A DNA stretch of 64,000 bases from Paenibacillus terrae (GCF_005217525.1 NZ_PNXQ01000016.1:1-64000), one strand, 5' to 3'; positions 9,799-19,207 are shown, counted from the first letter of the stretch. Made by a program: numbers and translations. Notes: generated from the sequence alone by a model not told the origin.

Positions 9799-12165
9799 AT
9801 GAGAGAGCAGCTGTTACGTTATGCGGCTGACTATGCAGCCGCAGAGGACCAATTAATCGGTAGCGGGGATGGACGCAGCAGCATCCATTTCCCGTCCGTG
9901 TTTCTTTTTATCGGTGACCGTATGGGCCCGGTGATGAACACCATTGCAGATATCAACCGGACCAAGTGGGATAACAGTACGGGGGTAACGTACATTCACA
10001 TCCAGTCGCAGGAAAACCATGCCGCTGTAGACCGTTCGGTGGATGCTATTGTCCATACGGTAGCGGTACCGGAGGAAAACAGCCACAAAACCGGACGCCG
10101 TGATTTGCATCAGGCTTTTTATACACATGAGTCGCAGTTGGTTGAGCTTAACACCGCGTTGCGCCGGGCGAGTGGGCACTTGGCGGATTACGGTCGTTTG
10201 TATTCGTCGTTCGAGCGTGTCCATCTATCGATCCTGACGACAGCCGACGATCCCATGAATGTATTGGTTCCCGAGATTACGCTGTTGGCGGAATATATTT
10301 TTGCACAGTCCTTTAAGTCGGTGCAGATGGATCTGTACGTTTTGATCAGCGAAAGCGATCAGACAGCCCAATTTGGCTATAGCAGCGCAGCGTCAGTCGC
10401 TTTTATGAGAGAACTGGACTATTTCCAAAGTCCGGATTATACGTTCACGGCGCCACTGCATATGACTGAGGACAGACTGACCATTCCAGTATCTCATGCT
10501 CCGTCGCCGTTGTTCGATCTCGTCTATGTGCTGTCCGACAAGAACGAACGCGGTGTAACGGTGCCGAATAGCCTGCGAGAGAGCTGTGATATCATTTGCC
10601 ACATTCAGCTTCTCAAAAACCGCTATCAGGCGGGAGATTCCTATCGGTCACAGGATGGGGGGTACAACAATACATCGTTTAAAAACAACATTATGACGGA
10701 ATCCGGGCGTCAGGGCTATGTGTCGGCCGGATTTTCCCGGGTCAAGCGCCCTAATGAGTCGATTGCGCTTACGGTGCTGCATCACTTTTATGTGAAACTG
10801 CTGGCCCGTATGAGAACAGAGCAGGAATGGGATATACGCGATAAGCTGGATTATTTCGGTTTGGATGCTGCCGAGCGCAGCCGTACACGAAATGACCTCG
10901 TTCCTGGTAATGAGGCCATTACGGACATGAGCGCTTTAATGACCAGCGGAGCCAGCTACGGCTCGTTAAAGCGAATGACACTGCGCGAGGCGGAGGAAGC
11001 CTTGTTCGGACAGGGCTGTGAAGCCTTTTTCCGCGATAATTGTGAACGGATCGTACAGAAACGGTTGGGGGATTTTCAGGCGGAATTACGTCTGCAAACG
11101 GCTGTGAACGAATCGGCCAAGGAGCACCCCGAGATCGGTTTGTTCGAGCTTACGGACTGGACGGATGAGAATAAGACCGGGAATGTGCTTACCGCCCTTC
11201 GGGGACTGATTCGTGATACGTCCAATGATTTGCAGATCAGCGCTGCTGAGCTGGATGCCCTATATAGCGGACGGGTGGAGGATCAGCCATTTCAACGCTT
11301 ACCGCTGATGGATAAGCATAATGTGCGCAGCTTGATCCGTTACCTGACTGAGACAGTTTACGGGCACAAGCTGCACATGCTGCGGATTCAAACGGATCTG
11401 GAGCTATTTCGCCGTTATGAGCTGGCTCTTGAAAAGTGGCATATGCAGGCGAGACATATTACCGTACAGCTTGCCAATTTGGAGCGTGATCTCCATCAGA
11501 CTGCAACGGACAGCGTCCGTCAGGCTGACAGCTATACAGGCCAAAACCTGTTTGAGTATTACGAGCGTGTGACGGAGGATGTCATGCGTGAGCTGGAGAC
11601 CAAGCGGGGGAAAGCCGTATTCTTTGATGTCCGGCATATGGGTCCTGTATCCGGTTTGCTGGATGGAGGTCCGTCAAAGCTGGTGGATCGACTCACACAG
11701 ACTTGCCGCACTCTGATCCTTAGCGCACAGCCGTTTAACCAGACATTCGAGGAAGAATTGCTGCGGCGGGCGAATGTGGCTGCTGCCTATGAAAATCGGC
11801 TGGTTGTTCCGAAGGATGAGCTGTTTAAAAAACTGTACCAAACGCTGGAGGAAAACGGTGGTATTAACATACGTTTGCTGGATTACACCCATGAGCATCG
11901 GTATGAGGAAAAATATTTCTTTGGTGACTATGAAGGCGAATTTCTCCCGTATGCACTGGATGTGGATATTACCTCGCGTATTTACAAGCTGGGGTTTGTG
12001 CATGAGCGTCGCAGCAGCGGGGTAGAAAAGCTTCATTTGATGGGTGGTTTCCATCTGGAGGATCTGATGGTCTACCGCAACGGCAAGACGTATTATGAGA
12101 CATATATCGCGAATGGTTTCGTGTTTCACGGGATCAACGCGGATCGGCTGCCGGAACTGCGGTAG
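9799..12165 (+). CDS. Tubulin-like partner lacking the GTP-binding loop
   Basis: A 788-aa protein starting 3 nt after the tubulin-like gene with a poor ribosome binding site, so it is probably coupled to it. I know no named family. By eye it aligns with the N-terminal half of its neighbour. FLFIGDRMGPVMNTI (35-49) lies over the GLGGTG strand, and AASVAFMRELDYF (197-209) over GYAALKELDYW. SPLFDLVYVLSDKNERG (236-252) lies over PPFNLCHLISATNTEG. Where the neighbour has GGTGSGT it reads ADDPMNV (149-155), so GTP binding is probably lost. The rest is helical. Inference: a degenerate tubulin-like subunit that caps, nucleates or co-polymerises with the active one. A structure comparison would decide. 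Confidence 0.75.
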   Translation: MREQLLRYAADYAAAEDQLIGSGDGRSSIHFPSVFLFIGDRMGPVMNTIADINRTKWDNSTGVTYIHIQSQENHAAVDRSVDAIVHTVAVPEENSHKTGRRDLHQAFYTHESQLVELNTALRRASGHLADYGRLYSSFERVHLSILTTADDPMNVLVPEITLLAEYIFAQSFKSVQMDLYVLISESDQTAQFGYSSAASVAFMRELDYFQSPDYTFTAPLHMTEDRLTIPVSHAPSPLFDLVYVLSDKNERGVTVPNSLRESCDIICHIQLLKNRYQAGDSYRSQDGGYNNTSFKNNIMTESGRQGYVSAGFSRVKRPNESIALTVLHHFYVKLLARMRTEQEWDIRDKLDYFGLDAAERSRTRNDLVPGNEAITDMSALMTSGASYGSLKRMTLREAEEALFGQGCEAFFRDNCERIVQKRLGDFQAELRLQTAVNESAKEHPEIGLFELTDWTDENKTGNVLTALRGLIRDTSNDLQISAAELDALYSGRVEDQPFQRLPLMDKHNVRSLIRYLTETVYGHKLHMLRIQTDLELFRRYELALEKWHMQARHITVQLANLERDLHQTATDSVRQADSYTGQNLFEYYERVTEDVMRELETKRGKAVFFDVRHMGPVSGLLDGGPSKLVDRLTQTCRTLILSAQPFNQTFEEELLRRANVAAAYENRLVVPKDELFKKLYQTLEENGGINIRLLDYTHEHRYEEKYFFGDYEGEFLPYALDVDITSRIYKLGFVHERRSSGVEKLHLMGGFHLEDLMVYRNGKTYYETYIANGFVFHGINADRLPELR

Positions 12166-12235
12166 CAGCAGATTTATCCTACGAGGAATTTGCACAATCC
12201 TCCTACTTTAATTATGGAAGGAAGCAACGATTCTT

Positions 12236-13525
12236 ATGAAGCACCGTAAATTTAATGTTCTCCTATTGCTGTTCGGCTTGCTGGGCGCTGTGGTGGGCTT
12301 CATCATTGGAGAGCTGATTCTTAACAAACTGATAGGCCACTGGCCACATATCATCGTGATTGGGCTGTATTTTGGCATCATAGCGCTGTGCATTGGTCTG
12401 GGATGCCTGATGGGTGAATGGATTTCGCCACAACTGAACGGGCCGTCATGGCGGCAGCGGTACTCTGGGCTGTCCTGGAAGCTGCTGGTGCCTGCTACGC
12501 TGGTAATGCTGTTCGTGGCAGGGCTGTTACTGGAGCTGGGCTATCAGGTGAACCCGGAGGGCCGCAAAAGCGTACAGGACCTCGTGCTCGTCATTGATAA
12601 TTCCGGGAGTATGGAGCAAACAGATCCCGACAATGAACGTCTGACAGCCGCCAAGAGTTTAATTGGCCAAATGGATGGAGACAAGCGGGTAGCCATCGTT
12701 TCCTTTGAGTCCACTGCACAGTTGGTTCAGCCGTTTACCCCGATTGGCACAGATGCGGAGAAGCAAGCCGTTTATGCCAAAATCGACAGCATGCAGACCT
12801 TAATGACAGGCGGCACAGAAATCGGTCTTGCTTTGGATGAAACCATCAAAGAAATCGAAACTCAGGGTAATGCGGACAAGGGCTCTCTCGTTATTATGCT
12901 GTCTGACGGCTTTAGTGATCTGGATAGCCAGACGGCATTGGCTCCTTACATCGCCCGGCAGATTCCGATTAATACAATCGGTTTGAAGCTCGCTGAATCC
13001 GATGGTATAGCATTATTGCAAAATATTGCCCAAATGACGGGTGGAACTTACTTCAATGTGGCGAATGCGCAAGGTCTTACTCAGGCGTTTGGTAAAATTT
13101 ATGACAAAATCGGCGACCGTACACTGGTAACAGAGCGAACAGGTGAGTATGCCGACAGTCTGTATTTTGCCATTTACCGTGTAACCGCACTGGTAATTAT
13201 TGGAGTACTGCTGGGATTGGCACTCGGACTGATGTTCGATAACCGTTTTCTGGCCCGGAATTTCGCGATTGGCGGGATTCCTGCGGGCTTGCTGGCTGGC
13301 TTTATTTTGGAAAAGGGCCTGTCCGGCTCGCCCATCGGTGATTTGATGATTCGTTTGGTGGCTGCGCTCGTATTGGCGGCTCTGATCGCGGTCTTCTCGC
13401 TCGTGTTGCCAGTTGCGGAAAATACTCGCCGTTCTTCCGGAGGAGGAAGCCCTGGTAACCCATCAGGTCGCCGGAGAGGGGAACCGGAAGGCCCTCCGCG
13501 CAATCGACGCAGCAGTGGATTTTAG
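12236..13525 (+). CDS. Polytopic membrane vWA protein
   Basis: A 429-aa protein with GGAAGGAAG upstream of the ATG. Three N-terminal TM helices (about 8-28, 38-60, 84-103) precede a vWA domain (about 116-295) with MIDAS DNSGS at 121-125, a GGTEIG threonine loop and a SDGFSD loop. Three further TM helices (about 315-392) follow. The last 35 residues are glycine- and arginine-rich, typical of a cytoplasmic tail. With the N-terminus inside, three TM helices put the vWA domain outside, as for the vWA protein at 4576. It is the second vWA protein of the operon and may form the membrane channel or ring partner of the tubulin-like proteins. Confidence 0.82.
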   Translation: MKHRKFNVLLLLFGLLGAVVGFIIGELILNKLIGHWPHIIVIGLYFGIIALCIGLGCLMGEWISPQLNGPSWRQRYSGLSWKLLVPATLVMLFVAGLLLELGYQVNPEGRKSVQDLVLVIDNSGSMEQTDPDNERLTAAKSLIGQMDGDKRVAIVSFESTAQLVQPFTPIGTDAEKQAVYAKIDSMQTLMTGGTEIGLALDETIKEIETQGNADKGSLVIMLSDGFSDLDSQTALAPYIARQIPINTIGLKLAESDGIALLQNIAQMTGGTYFNVANAQGLTQAFGKIYDKIGDRTLVTERTGEYADSLYFAIYRVTALVIIGVLLGLALGLMFDNRFLARNFAIGGIPAGLLAGFILEKGLSGSPIGDLMIRLVAALVLAALIAVFSLVLPVAENTRRSSGGGSPGNPSGRRRGEPEGPPRNRRSSGF

Positions 13526-13543
13526 AACGGGAGGCTGGAACTA

Positions 13544-14197
13544 ATGCAGTATAGGGACGCGCAGCCCGGTGATCCTGTTATTTCGGAGCTGAGCCACAAA
13601 ATTGACGATAACCGGGTTGTGCTTCGCTGGCAGTGGCCAGAAGGAATCGCCGTGGTATATATTGCGAAACAATTAGCCGATCCGGGTGTGAATGGGCAGG
13701 AAGATGCCGAAGCGTTGCCGCCTTTTTCAAGCCTTAAGCTCTTCACACGTGAGGAGTACAAGGCTGCTGGCAGCTACCGTGACCGAATCGATGGCATTGG
13801 ACGCGTGCGATATACCGTGTATCCGGCTGTACGGGAGGACGGAGATACTTTTGTGATCCGTCAGGAGGATGGAGCTAACCGGCTGGAGCTGAGCACGGGT
13901 AGAGCTAAAATCAGATATGCGGTCCACCACAAAAAAGGCTGGTTTCGCAGCCGCAAAACGGTGCAGATTCAGGTGACGGCTGAAGTTCCTGTTCCGCAGG
14001 AGGCGCTTTGCTATGTGAAAAAGCGTGGTGGCTATCCGGCTGACCGGGAAGACGGAACCTTGTACCCGTTTACGGCACCGTTTGTCGCGGGACGGAATGT
14101 GTTGCCCGCTGTCGAAGTGGGCGGAGATGAATTTGTGCGGCTGTTTTTTACGGACGGCCAGAAATATGGCACGGTATATGAATTAGTCCCTGAATGA
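13544..14197 (+). CDS. Beta-rich protein of the tubulin-like operon, unknown
   Basis: A 217-aa protein with GGGAGG upstream. It has no signal, TM or cysteine-pair motif. It is rich in alternating hydrophobic strands, and its start (VVLRWQWPEGIAVVYIAKQ) resembles the first strands of a fibronectin type III-like domain. A second strand-rich part (about 125-215) follows. It lies 18 nt after the vWA gene and 16 nt before the GTPase, so it belongs to the operon. A scaffold or adaptor role is an inference from position only. I do not recognise the family. Confidence 0.7.
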   Translation: MQYRDAQPGDPVISELSHKIDDNRVVLRWQWPEGIAVVYIAKQLADPGVNGQEDAEALPPFSSLKLFTREEYKAAGSYRDRIDGIGRVRYTVYPAVREDGDTFVIRQEDGANRLELSTGRAKIRYAVHHKKGWFRSRKTVQIQVTAEVPVPQEALCYVKKRGGYPADREDGTLYPFTAPFVAGRNVLPAVEVGGDEFVRLFFTDGQKYGTVYELVPE

Positions 14198-14213
14198 AAG
14201 GAGGCCGCAACCG

Positions 14214-15479
14214 ATGAGTTTTCTTAGCAATTTATTCAGAAGAAAGCCGCAGGCAGCACCAAGGCCGTTATTTTATGATATTGTGTGCCCTTATTGCTTT
14301 AGTAAGTTTTCCCCGGAGGAAGTTGTATTCCGTGCTTCCCATCACCGTGAGGATGACGAGGATTACGCTTTGGGCGAGGACGAGCTGCTGAACAAATATC
14401 GGGAGCGCTTTGGTTTGGACAGCGTGCATGATATGGAAGCCATTCTTCGTCCCCTTGATGTTCCTGAGGAACACCGTTTGTACTCGGATCATGTACTGAC
14501 AGGTCTGACGGATCGCTACGGCGAGCTGACACGTCGCAGATTGTGTCCACATTGCCATAATGAGCTGCCGGTGACCGCAGGCAAGGTGCCGAGTAATATC
14601 ATTTCGATTATTGGAGCTTCACAGGCAGGAAAATCCGTCTATATGACCTCCCTAATTCACACGTTGCAGCATGTTACGGCCGATCATTTTGATGCGGCTT
14701 GCATGCCACTGAATGCAGAGATCAGCCGCAAGTTCCGTACGATGTATGAGGAACCGTTGTTTGAGCGTGGGGATCTGCTGACCTCCACACAGAAAGAAAA
14801 GATGCAGGAGCCTTTTATCTTCCAGTTTGTGTTTAAGGATGAGGAGAAGCCGCCACTGACGCTGGTGTTTTTTGATGTCGCCGGTGAGGGGATGGTCGAT
14901 CAGGACTATCTGGGTCTGCACGGTCAGCATATTAAAAACTCGGCGGGCATTTTGTTTATGGTTGATCCGCTGCAAATCCGCTCTATTCGGGAGCGTATCA
15001 AGATCAACATCGGGGACAAGCCGGGCGAGTTTGTTTCACAATATGATGAGCCGCGTGATGTTGTACTTACGATGTTCGGTGATTTTATCGCATACCAGGA
15101 AAAAGGGAAGACGGACATTCCAACCGCCATTGTCCTGACCAAAAGCGACATGCTCACTGCGCTGTCAGATGAAGAAGGCACGTACATCAAGACAAACAGC
15201 AATATTTTTAATCCAATGGAGCACCGGAAATATATGGATTTGAATGAGTTTGCTAACATTGATGGCGAAGTGCGACGGTTCATTGAAAAGGTGGATAAGC
15301 CGTTCAAGGGCACGATGGATGTGTATTTTACAGACACGGCCTATTTTGCGGTTTCCGCCTTGGGCAGCAATCCAGTAGATCAAAAGCTGCAAGGGCTGGT
15401 TAGTCCGATCCGTGTGGATGAGCCCTTCATTTGGCTGCTCTACAAGCTGAAGTACATTGAGGGGAGAGAATCACAGTGA
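14214..15479 (+). CDS. Zinc-ribbon GTPase of the tubulin-like operon
   Basis: A 421-aa protein with AAAGGAGG upstream. A split zinc ribbon has CPYC at 25-28 and CPHC at 111-114, with a charged insert between. The P-loop GTPase domain has G1 GASQAGKS at 134-141, G3 DVAGEG at about 221-226 and G4 TKSD at about 309-312, so all nucleotide motifs are intact. It is soluble. It overlaps the next gene by 4 nt. It corresponds to the distinct GTPase reported beside vWA and FtsZ-like genes. It probably acts as the switch that works with the GAP1-like membrane protein encoded next. Confidence 0.85.
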   Translation: MSFLSNLFRRKPQAAPRPLFYDIVCPYCFSKFSPEEVVFRASHHREDDEDYALGEDELLNKYRERFGLDSVHDMEAILRPLDVPEEHRLYSDHVLTGLTDRYGELTRRRLCPHCHNELPVTAGKVPSNIISIIGASQAGKSVYMTSLIHTLQHVTADHFDAACMPLNAEISRKFRTMYEEPLFERGDLLTSTQKEKMQEPFIFQFVFKDEEKPPLTLVFFDVAGEGMVDQDYLGLHGQHIKNSAGILFMVDPLQIRSIRERIKINIGDKPGEFVSQYDEPRDVVLTMFGDFIAYQEKGKTDIPTAIVLTKSDMLTALSDEEGTYIKTNSNIFNPMEHRKYMDLNEFANIDGEVRRFIEKVDKPFKGTMDVYFTDTAYFAVSALGSNPVDQKLQGLVSPIRVDEPFIWLLYKLKYIEGRESQ

Positions 15480-18400
15480 GTAATTCTACCTCTCATTTGA
15501 TACAGCAGCAGATGTACACACGGGAACGGCGTGGTATTTTCCGTTCAACGGAAGGTTTCGATACGGTGGCCAATTCCAAGGGGCTGGACACTTCTTTTAT
15601 TAAAAAGGTGCTGCATCCCTTGTGTGTGTATGATGCGCCTGCTGCTTTAACGGCGCGTGGCGAGAAGCAGGAGAGCGTCTACCCGGAAGCCATGCATCTG
15701 GTACGGACGGAGTCCGGAGATGTGGTGCTAGGACGCAGTATCTACAAGGCAGCGGATTTTACTGGGTTGCGGAGCGCCTTTTTTACGCACAATTATGTGA
15801 TTCCAGGCGGGCATGGTGAATCTCCGTCGGATTACAAGCAGTGGCTGAACACATCTTTTGTCGATACTTACGATATTGAGCAAGGAACGGAATTGCCGGA
15901 ATTGGAGCGTCTGCCGGGTGGGAGCGTATTTCCATCTGTTGATCCGTCTGCGGTGCTGTCTCAATTGCAGCTCAGCGAAGAAGTTTTCAAGCAGATTCTA
16001 TATGCAGTCATGATGTCGGCTACGGGCCGTAAAAAGGTATATATAGCACTGAACGTTCCAGTAGAAGCGGTGGCATCTTCAGCCAAGCTGCTGCTGGGTG
16101 TGTTGTATGCGGCGCTGCCTTATGCATTTCGCAACAGGCTCGGATTTCTTACATATGCGAAGGAGCCACACAGCAGAAAAGGCATTCATTTGATGTTTGT
16201 TGAGCCTTTCAGTTTGCGTCCCGGGGATCGGAATGTGGAAAAGGATTTTGTATTTGACCTGACTAACAGTGGTCGGGTACTCAATGTGGATGCAGAGCAG
16301 GTGAGACAGCCGTATTTTGACTGGATTACCCGTACGTTGCTGAATGGCGAGACGCCAGACGATTTTTTCAAATTTGCGGAGCAAATGCTGACGGGCATGG
16401 AGGCAGGGCGTGATCTGACGCTATCCAGCTATCACGAGCTCATTACACTGTACAGAATAGAACAGGAAGAACGCGGGTTATATAACGAACGGCGCATTTC
16501 CGTACTGAGAAGCTTAACCGACTATTTATCTTCTCCCGATGCGTTGCCACGTAAAATGCGGTTGAATGACTTATTTCTGTCGTTTTTTGATCATGAATTT
16601 GATCGGGTGAAGGATGGATATATTCCTGACGTGGGTCTGGTTGACTGCTTCAAGGATTACTATAAAGTTCACGCGCGTAGCAGCGAGAATCGGTTGGTGG
16701 AATATTTGATCCGCTCGCTGAATAACGCCTATACCGCCAGAAATACGGAAGCTGTCACTTATATTTATCATACGATTGAAGAAAATCCTTCATTGGGCAA
16801 GTCGTATTTTACGAAGGTACTGGGTAATCCGGCGCTCACAAAGCTGCTGTTTATTCCTTACATGGATAGCCAGATGAAAAGAACACCGGATGTGAAGGGG
16901 CTGCTGGCTGTCGTGCATGAATGGGGCAGTCGATATATTGAAGTATCGGCGAATGCCGATTTTCAGCTTTTGGCTGAGTCCGCATTGATGGGCAAACTGC
17001 GTGCCGAAAGAAAGCCGGTAGAGGCTGTGGCTGCTATTCATCAACGGTTGCAACAATGGGAAACTAGCTCTGCGGTGAGCCAGTTCTCTCCACTGGAGCA
17101 ATCCGGGTTAACGGAACGCTTGCAGGAAGCGTCGGATCGGTATTTGCTTACGGAAGTGGAGCTCAAGGAAATCTCGCCTGATCAGGTCGTACAGATTCCG
17201 TTCTTGACACGTCCTGATTTGGTGCAGTGGGTCGGGAAACTGCATGCCCCGCTCAAGGGACAAGCGGTGCGCTTGATTGCGGCTTACGATTGGTTTGGCA
17301 CGGAGAACCCGGAACCGTCAGTGCTGGAGGGGCTGGAGCCGGGCGAAGTGGAAAAGGTGCAGGATTGGGCTTACAGTTGGCTGCCCCAGCAGCTTGCGGA
17401 GGGCTATTTTGCCCGTCTGCTGCCCGCCTTCTATCGTTCTGATGGCACGGGCGAAGGAATACTGGATTTTGCCCGTCTGGTTAGCTCGATCCGCAAATGG
17501 GCGAAGGATAACGATACGATGTACCGTTTTATCCGCTGGTCGGAGGGACATGCCGAATTTGCTACGCCACGAGGCGGTTTTGAACCAGCCTACCGACGTG
17601 CGTTGCTTTTGTTCTTCCAGAAGGAAGGACGCGAAGGGCTGCATAAAAAAACGCTGTGGCGTGAATATTTTGAGCCTGCCAAGCCTGTTTTTAAAAATTT
17701 CTATCTGACAGCGAGGCATGAGACGGATACACCTTTAGTCAAAACGCTTCGTCGCTTCCGCAAGGGTGGGCTGATCTCCGGGATCGTGCTTGTCGTCATT
17801 GCAGGCGCGCTAGGCGGCCTGAAAGCAGCGGGCGTAATCGGCTCGGAAGCCACGCCAGCACCTGTCACTACACCCAAGCCAGTGCAGCAGCCTGTAGTGG
17901 AGCCAACAGCACCCGTAAAGGAAGAGCCTACGGCGATTGTGACTCATGTACCCAACACCAAGGCGACTACGAAAATGGTCAAGCTGCTGTTTGCTTTTCA
18001 AACATCGGCGGAGCAGGCGGCGTTTAAGCCTAAAAAGCTCGTCATTGTCGGTGCGGATCAACAGGAGTATTCATACGAAAATTTTACGCTTGCTGAACAG
18101 AACGACAAGGAAGCAGCCAGTAAAGCTAACACGGGTCAGCCCGGTGATGCGAAAACCGGCAGTGCCACTATAGGAAGCACGATAGCAGGGGAGGCTACTG
18201 GCTCAACGGTTGGCGGAGGTACATCCAGCAGAAACAGCGCGTATCAGGTTGGAACGGTGACAGGCCAATCGGGCGCAGGCACGACATCGGGGACTCCTAC
18301 AGGAGAGAGCGGCACAGCAACCGATGGAACCGGAACCGGCTCTGACGCACCAACCAAGTATGACCTGAAGCAGTATCCTTATCGCACACTGCTGACCATT

Positions 18401-18487
18401 TGGCAACGACTGGAGCTAGACGATGCTAGTACAGTTACGGTGGATGGAGAAGAGTACCCGCTGGTTCAAGTGAAGACTGCTGATTAA
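15476..18487 (+). CDS. GAP1-like GTPase-associated membrane protein
   Basis: A 1003-aa protein from a GTG start that overlaps the GTPase stop. Residues 1-760 are soluble and helical with an N-terminal domain (YTRERRGIFRSTEGFDTVA, then SKGLD) that resembles GTPase-associated protein 1 (GAP1) N-domains; this is from memory, not a search. One TM helix lies at about 764-786, followed by a Pro/Thr-rich linker and an outside domain split by about 85 residues of Gly/Ser/Thr-rich low complexity. The last strands (TVTVDGEEYPLVQV) close that domain. Topology: large cytoplasmic part, small extracellular part. It probably links the GTPase to the cell envelope. It is the last gene of the operon, followed by a terminator. 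Confidence 0.78.
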   Translation: MSNSTSHLIQQQMYTRERRGIFRSTEGFDTVANSKGLDTSFIKKVLHPLCVYDAPAALTARGEKQESVYPEAMHLVRTESGDVVLGRSIYKAADFTGLRSAFFTHNYVIPGGHGESPSDYKQWLNTSFVDTYDIEQGTELPELERLPGGSVFPSVDPSAVLSQLQLSEEVFKQILYAVMMSATGRKKVYIALNVPVEAVASSAKLLLGVLYAALPYAFRNRLGFLTYAKEPHSRKGIHLMFVEPFSLRPGDRNVEKDFVFDLTNSGRVLNVDAEQVRQPYFDWITRTLLNGETPDDFFKFAEQMLTGMEAGRDLTLSSYHELITLYRIEQEERGLYNERRISVLRSLTDYLSSPDALPRKMRLNDLFLSFFDHEFDRVKDGYIPDVGLVDCFKDYYKVHARSSENRLVEYLIRSLNNAYTARNTEAVTYIYHTIEENPSLGKSYFTKVLGNPALTKLLFIPYMDSQMKRTPDVKGLLAVVHEWGSRYIEVSANADFQLLAESALMGKLRAERKPVEAVAAIHQRLQQWETSSAVSQFSPLEQSGLTERLQEASDRYLLTEVELKEISPDQVVQIPFLTRPDLVQWVGKLHAPLKGQAVRLIAAYDWFGTENPEPSVLEGLEPGEVEKVQDWAYSWLPQQLAEGYFARLLPAFYRSDGTGEGILDFARLVSSIRKWAKDNDTMYRFIRWSEGHAEFATPRGGFEPAYRRALLLFFQKEGREGLHKKTLWREYFEPAKPVFKNFYLTARHETDTPLVKTLRRFRKGGLISGIVLVVIAGALGGLKAAGVIGSEATPAPVTTPKPVQQPVVEPTAPVKEEPTAIVTHVPNTKATTKMVKLLFAFQTSAEQAAFKPKKLVIVGADQQEYSYENFTLAEQNDKEAASKANTGQPGDAKTGSATIGSTIAGEATGSTVGGGTSSRNSAYQVGTVTGQSGAGTTSGTPTGESGTATDGTGTGSDAPTKYDLKQYPYRTLLTIWQRLELDDASTVTVDGEEYPLVQVKTAD

Positions 18488-18511
18488 ACAAGCAAAATGA
18501 AATAGAAATGA

Positions 18512-18550
18512 AGTAAAAGACGGGCTTCCTTACAGGGCTCGTCTTTTACT
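18512..18550 (+). terminator. Terminator of the tubulin-like operon
   Basis: AGTAAAAGACG at 18512-18522 pairs with CGTCTTTTACT at 18540-18550. The loop is about 17 nt. It lies 25 nt after the stop of the GAP1-like gene. Confidence 0.85.
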
Positions 18551-18578
18551 GTAATCTCTTTTATATTTTCCGTAAGTA

Positions 18579-18636
18579 TTGACACCAGATAGGCGACTGT
18601 TTAAGATTAGTTGGAATTCAAACTATTAAAATTCAA
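18579..18636 (+). promoter_or_regulatory. Promoter and possible MarR operator
   Basis: TTGACA at 18579-18584 and TAAGAT at 18602-18607 are separated by 17 nt, a strong sigma-A promoter. Just downstream, AATTCAA occurs at 18615-18621 and again at 18630-18636 around an AT-rich spacer. These are possible autorepressor contacts at the transcription start. Confidence 0.65.
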
Positions 18637-18659
18637 TGATTGTGGAGGTTAGTAACGAC

Positions 18660-19127
18660 ATGGGAAGTGAGGTGTATCCCGTTTGTCTCCCTTGGGAGGA
18701 AGAGAGCACGATGTATTTAATTAAATGGATTTTCACAACAGTCCGGCGCGAGATTGAGACGGCGTTGCGTCCTTTGGGGCTTACCTCCCCGCAATCGCAG
18801 ACGCTTTATATACTGGCAATGTCGCCAGGAGTGACCAATACGGATTTGGAAAAGCTGCTGCTTATTGATAAATCAAGCGTTACCAGCCTGGTGAACGGGA
18901 TCGTTAAGAAAAACTGGGCAGTACGCAAAAGTCACCCTCAAGATGCGCGTATGAAGCAGATTTATTTGACTGAGGAAGGCTGGAAAATTCACAAGGTAGC
19001 TGAGCATACAGTTGAGCAGATTAAAAGCTCGGCAGGCGAAACATTATCTGTGGGGGAGTTAGAGATTCTTCGAGGTCTGTTGAAAAAAATACTTCACAAT
19101 TACCGTCCTGCGAACGCCCGCGTTTGA
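18660..19127 (+). CDS. MarR-family transcriptional regulator
   Basis: A 155-aa protein if started at the ATG at 18660, which has TGGAGGTT 10 nt upstream. A shorter start at 18711 (GGGAGGA upstream) is possible. The winged helix is clear: SPQSQTLYILAMSPGVTNTDLE, recognition helix KSSVTSLVNGIVKK and wing SHPQDARMKQIYLTEEG. Flanking helices form the dimer. It lies 80 nt before an MFS exporter and probably represses that gene and itself in response to a drug or phenolic ligand. Confidence 0.88.
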   Translation: MGSEVYPVCLPWEEESTMYLIKWIFTTVRREIETALRPLGLTSPQSQTLYILAMSPGVTNTDLEKLLLIDKSSVTSLVNGIVKKNWAVRKSHPQDARMKQIYLTEEGWKIHKVAEHTVEQIKSSAGETLSVGELEILRGLLKKILHNYRPANARV

Positions 19128-19207
19128 ACGGATATGCACGGATAGGGGTACTCAAAAGCTGAGTTATTACAGCATAGATAGATTTTACAGGAGAGGGAAG
19201 AGACCCG

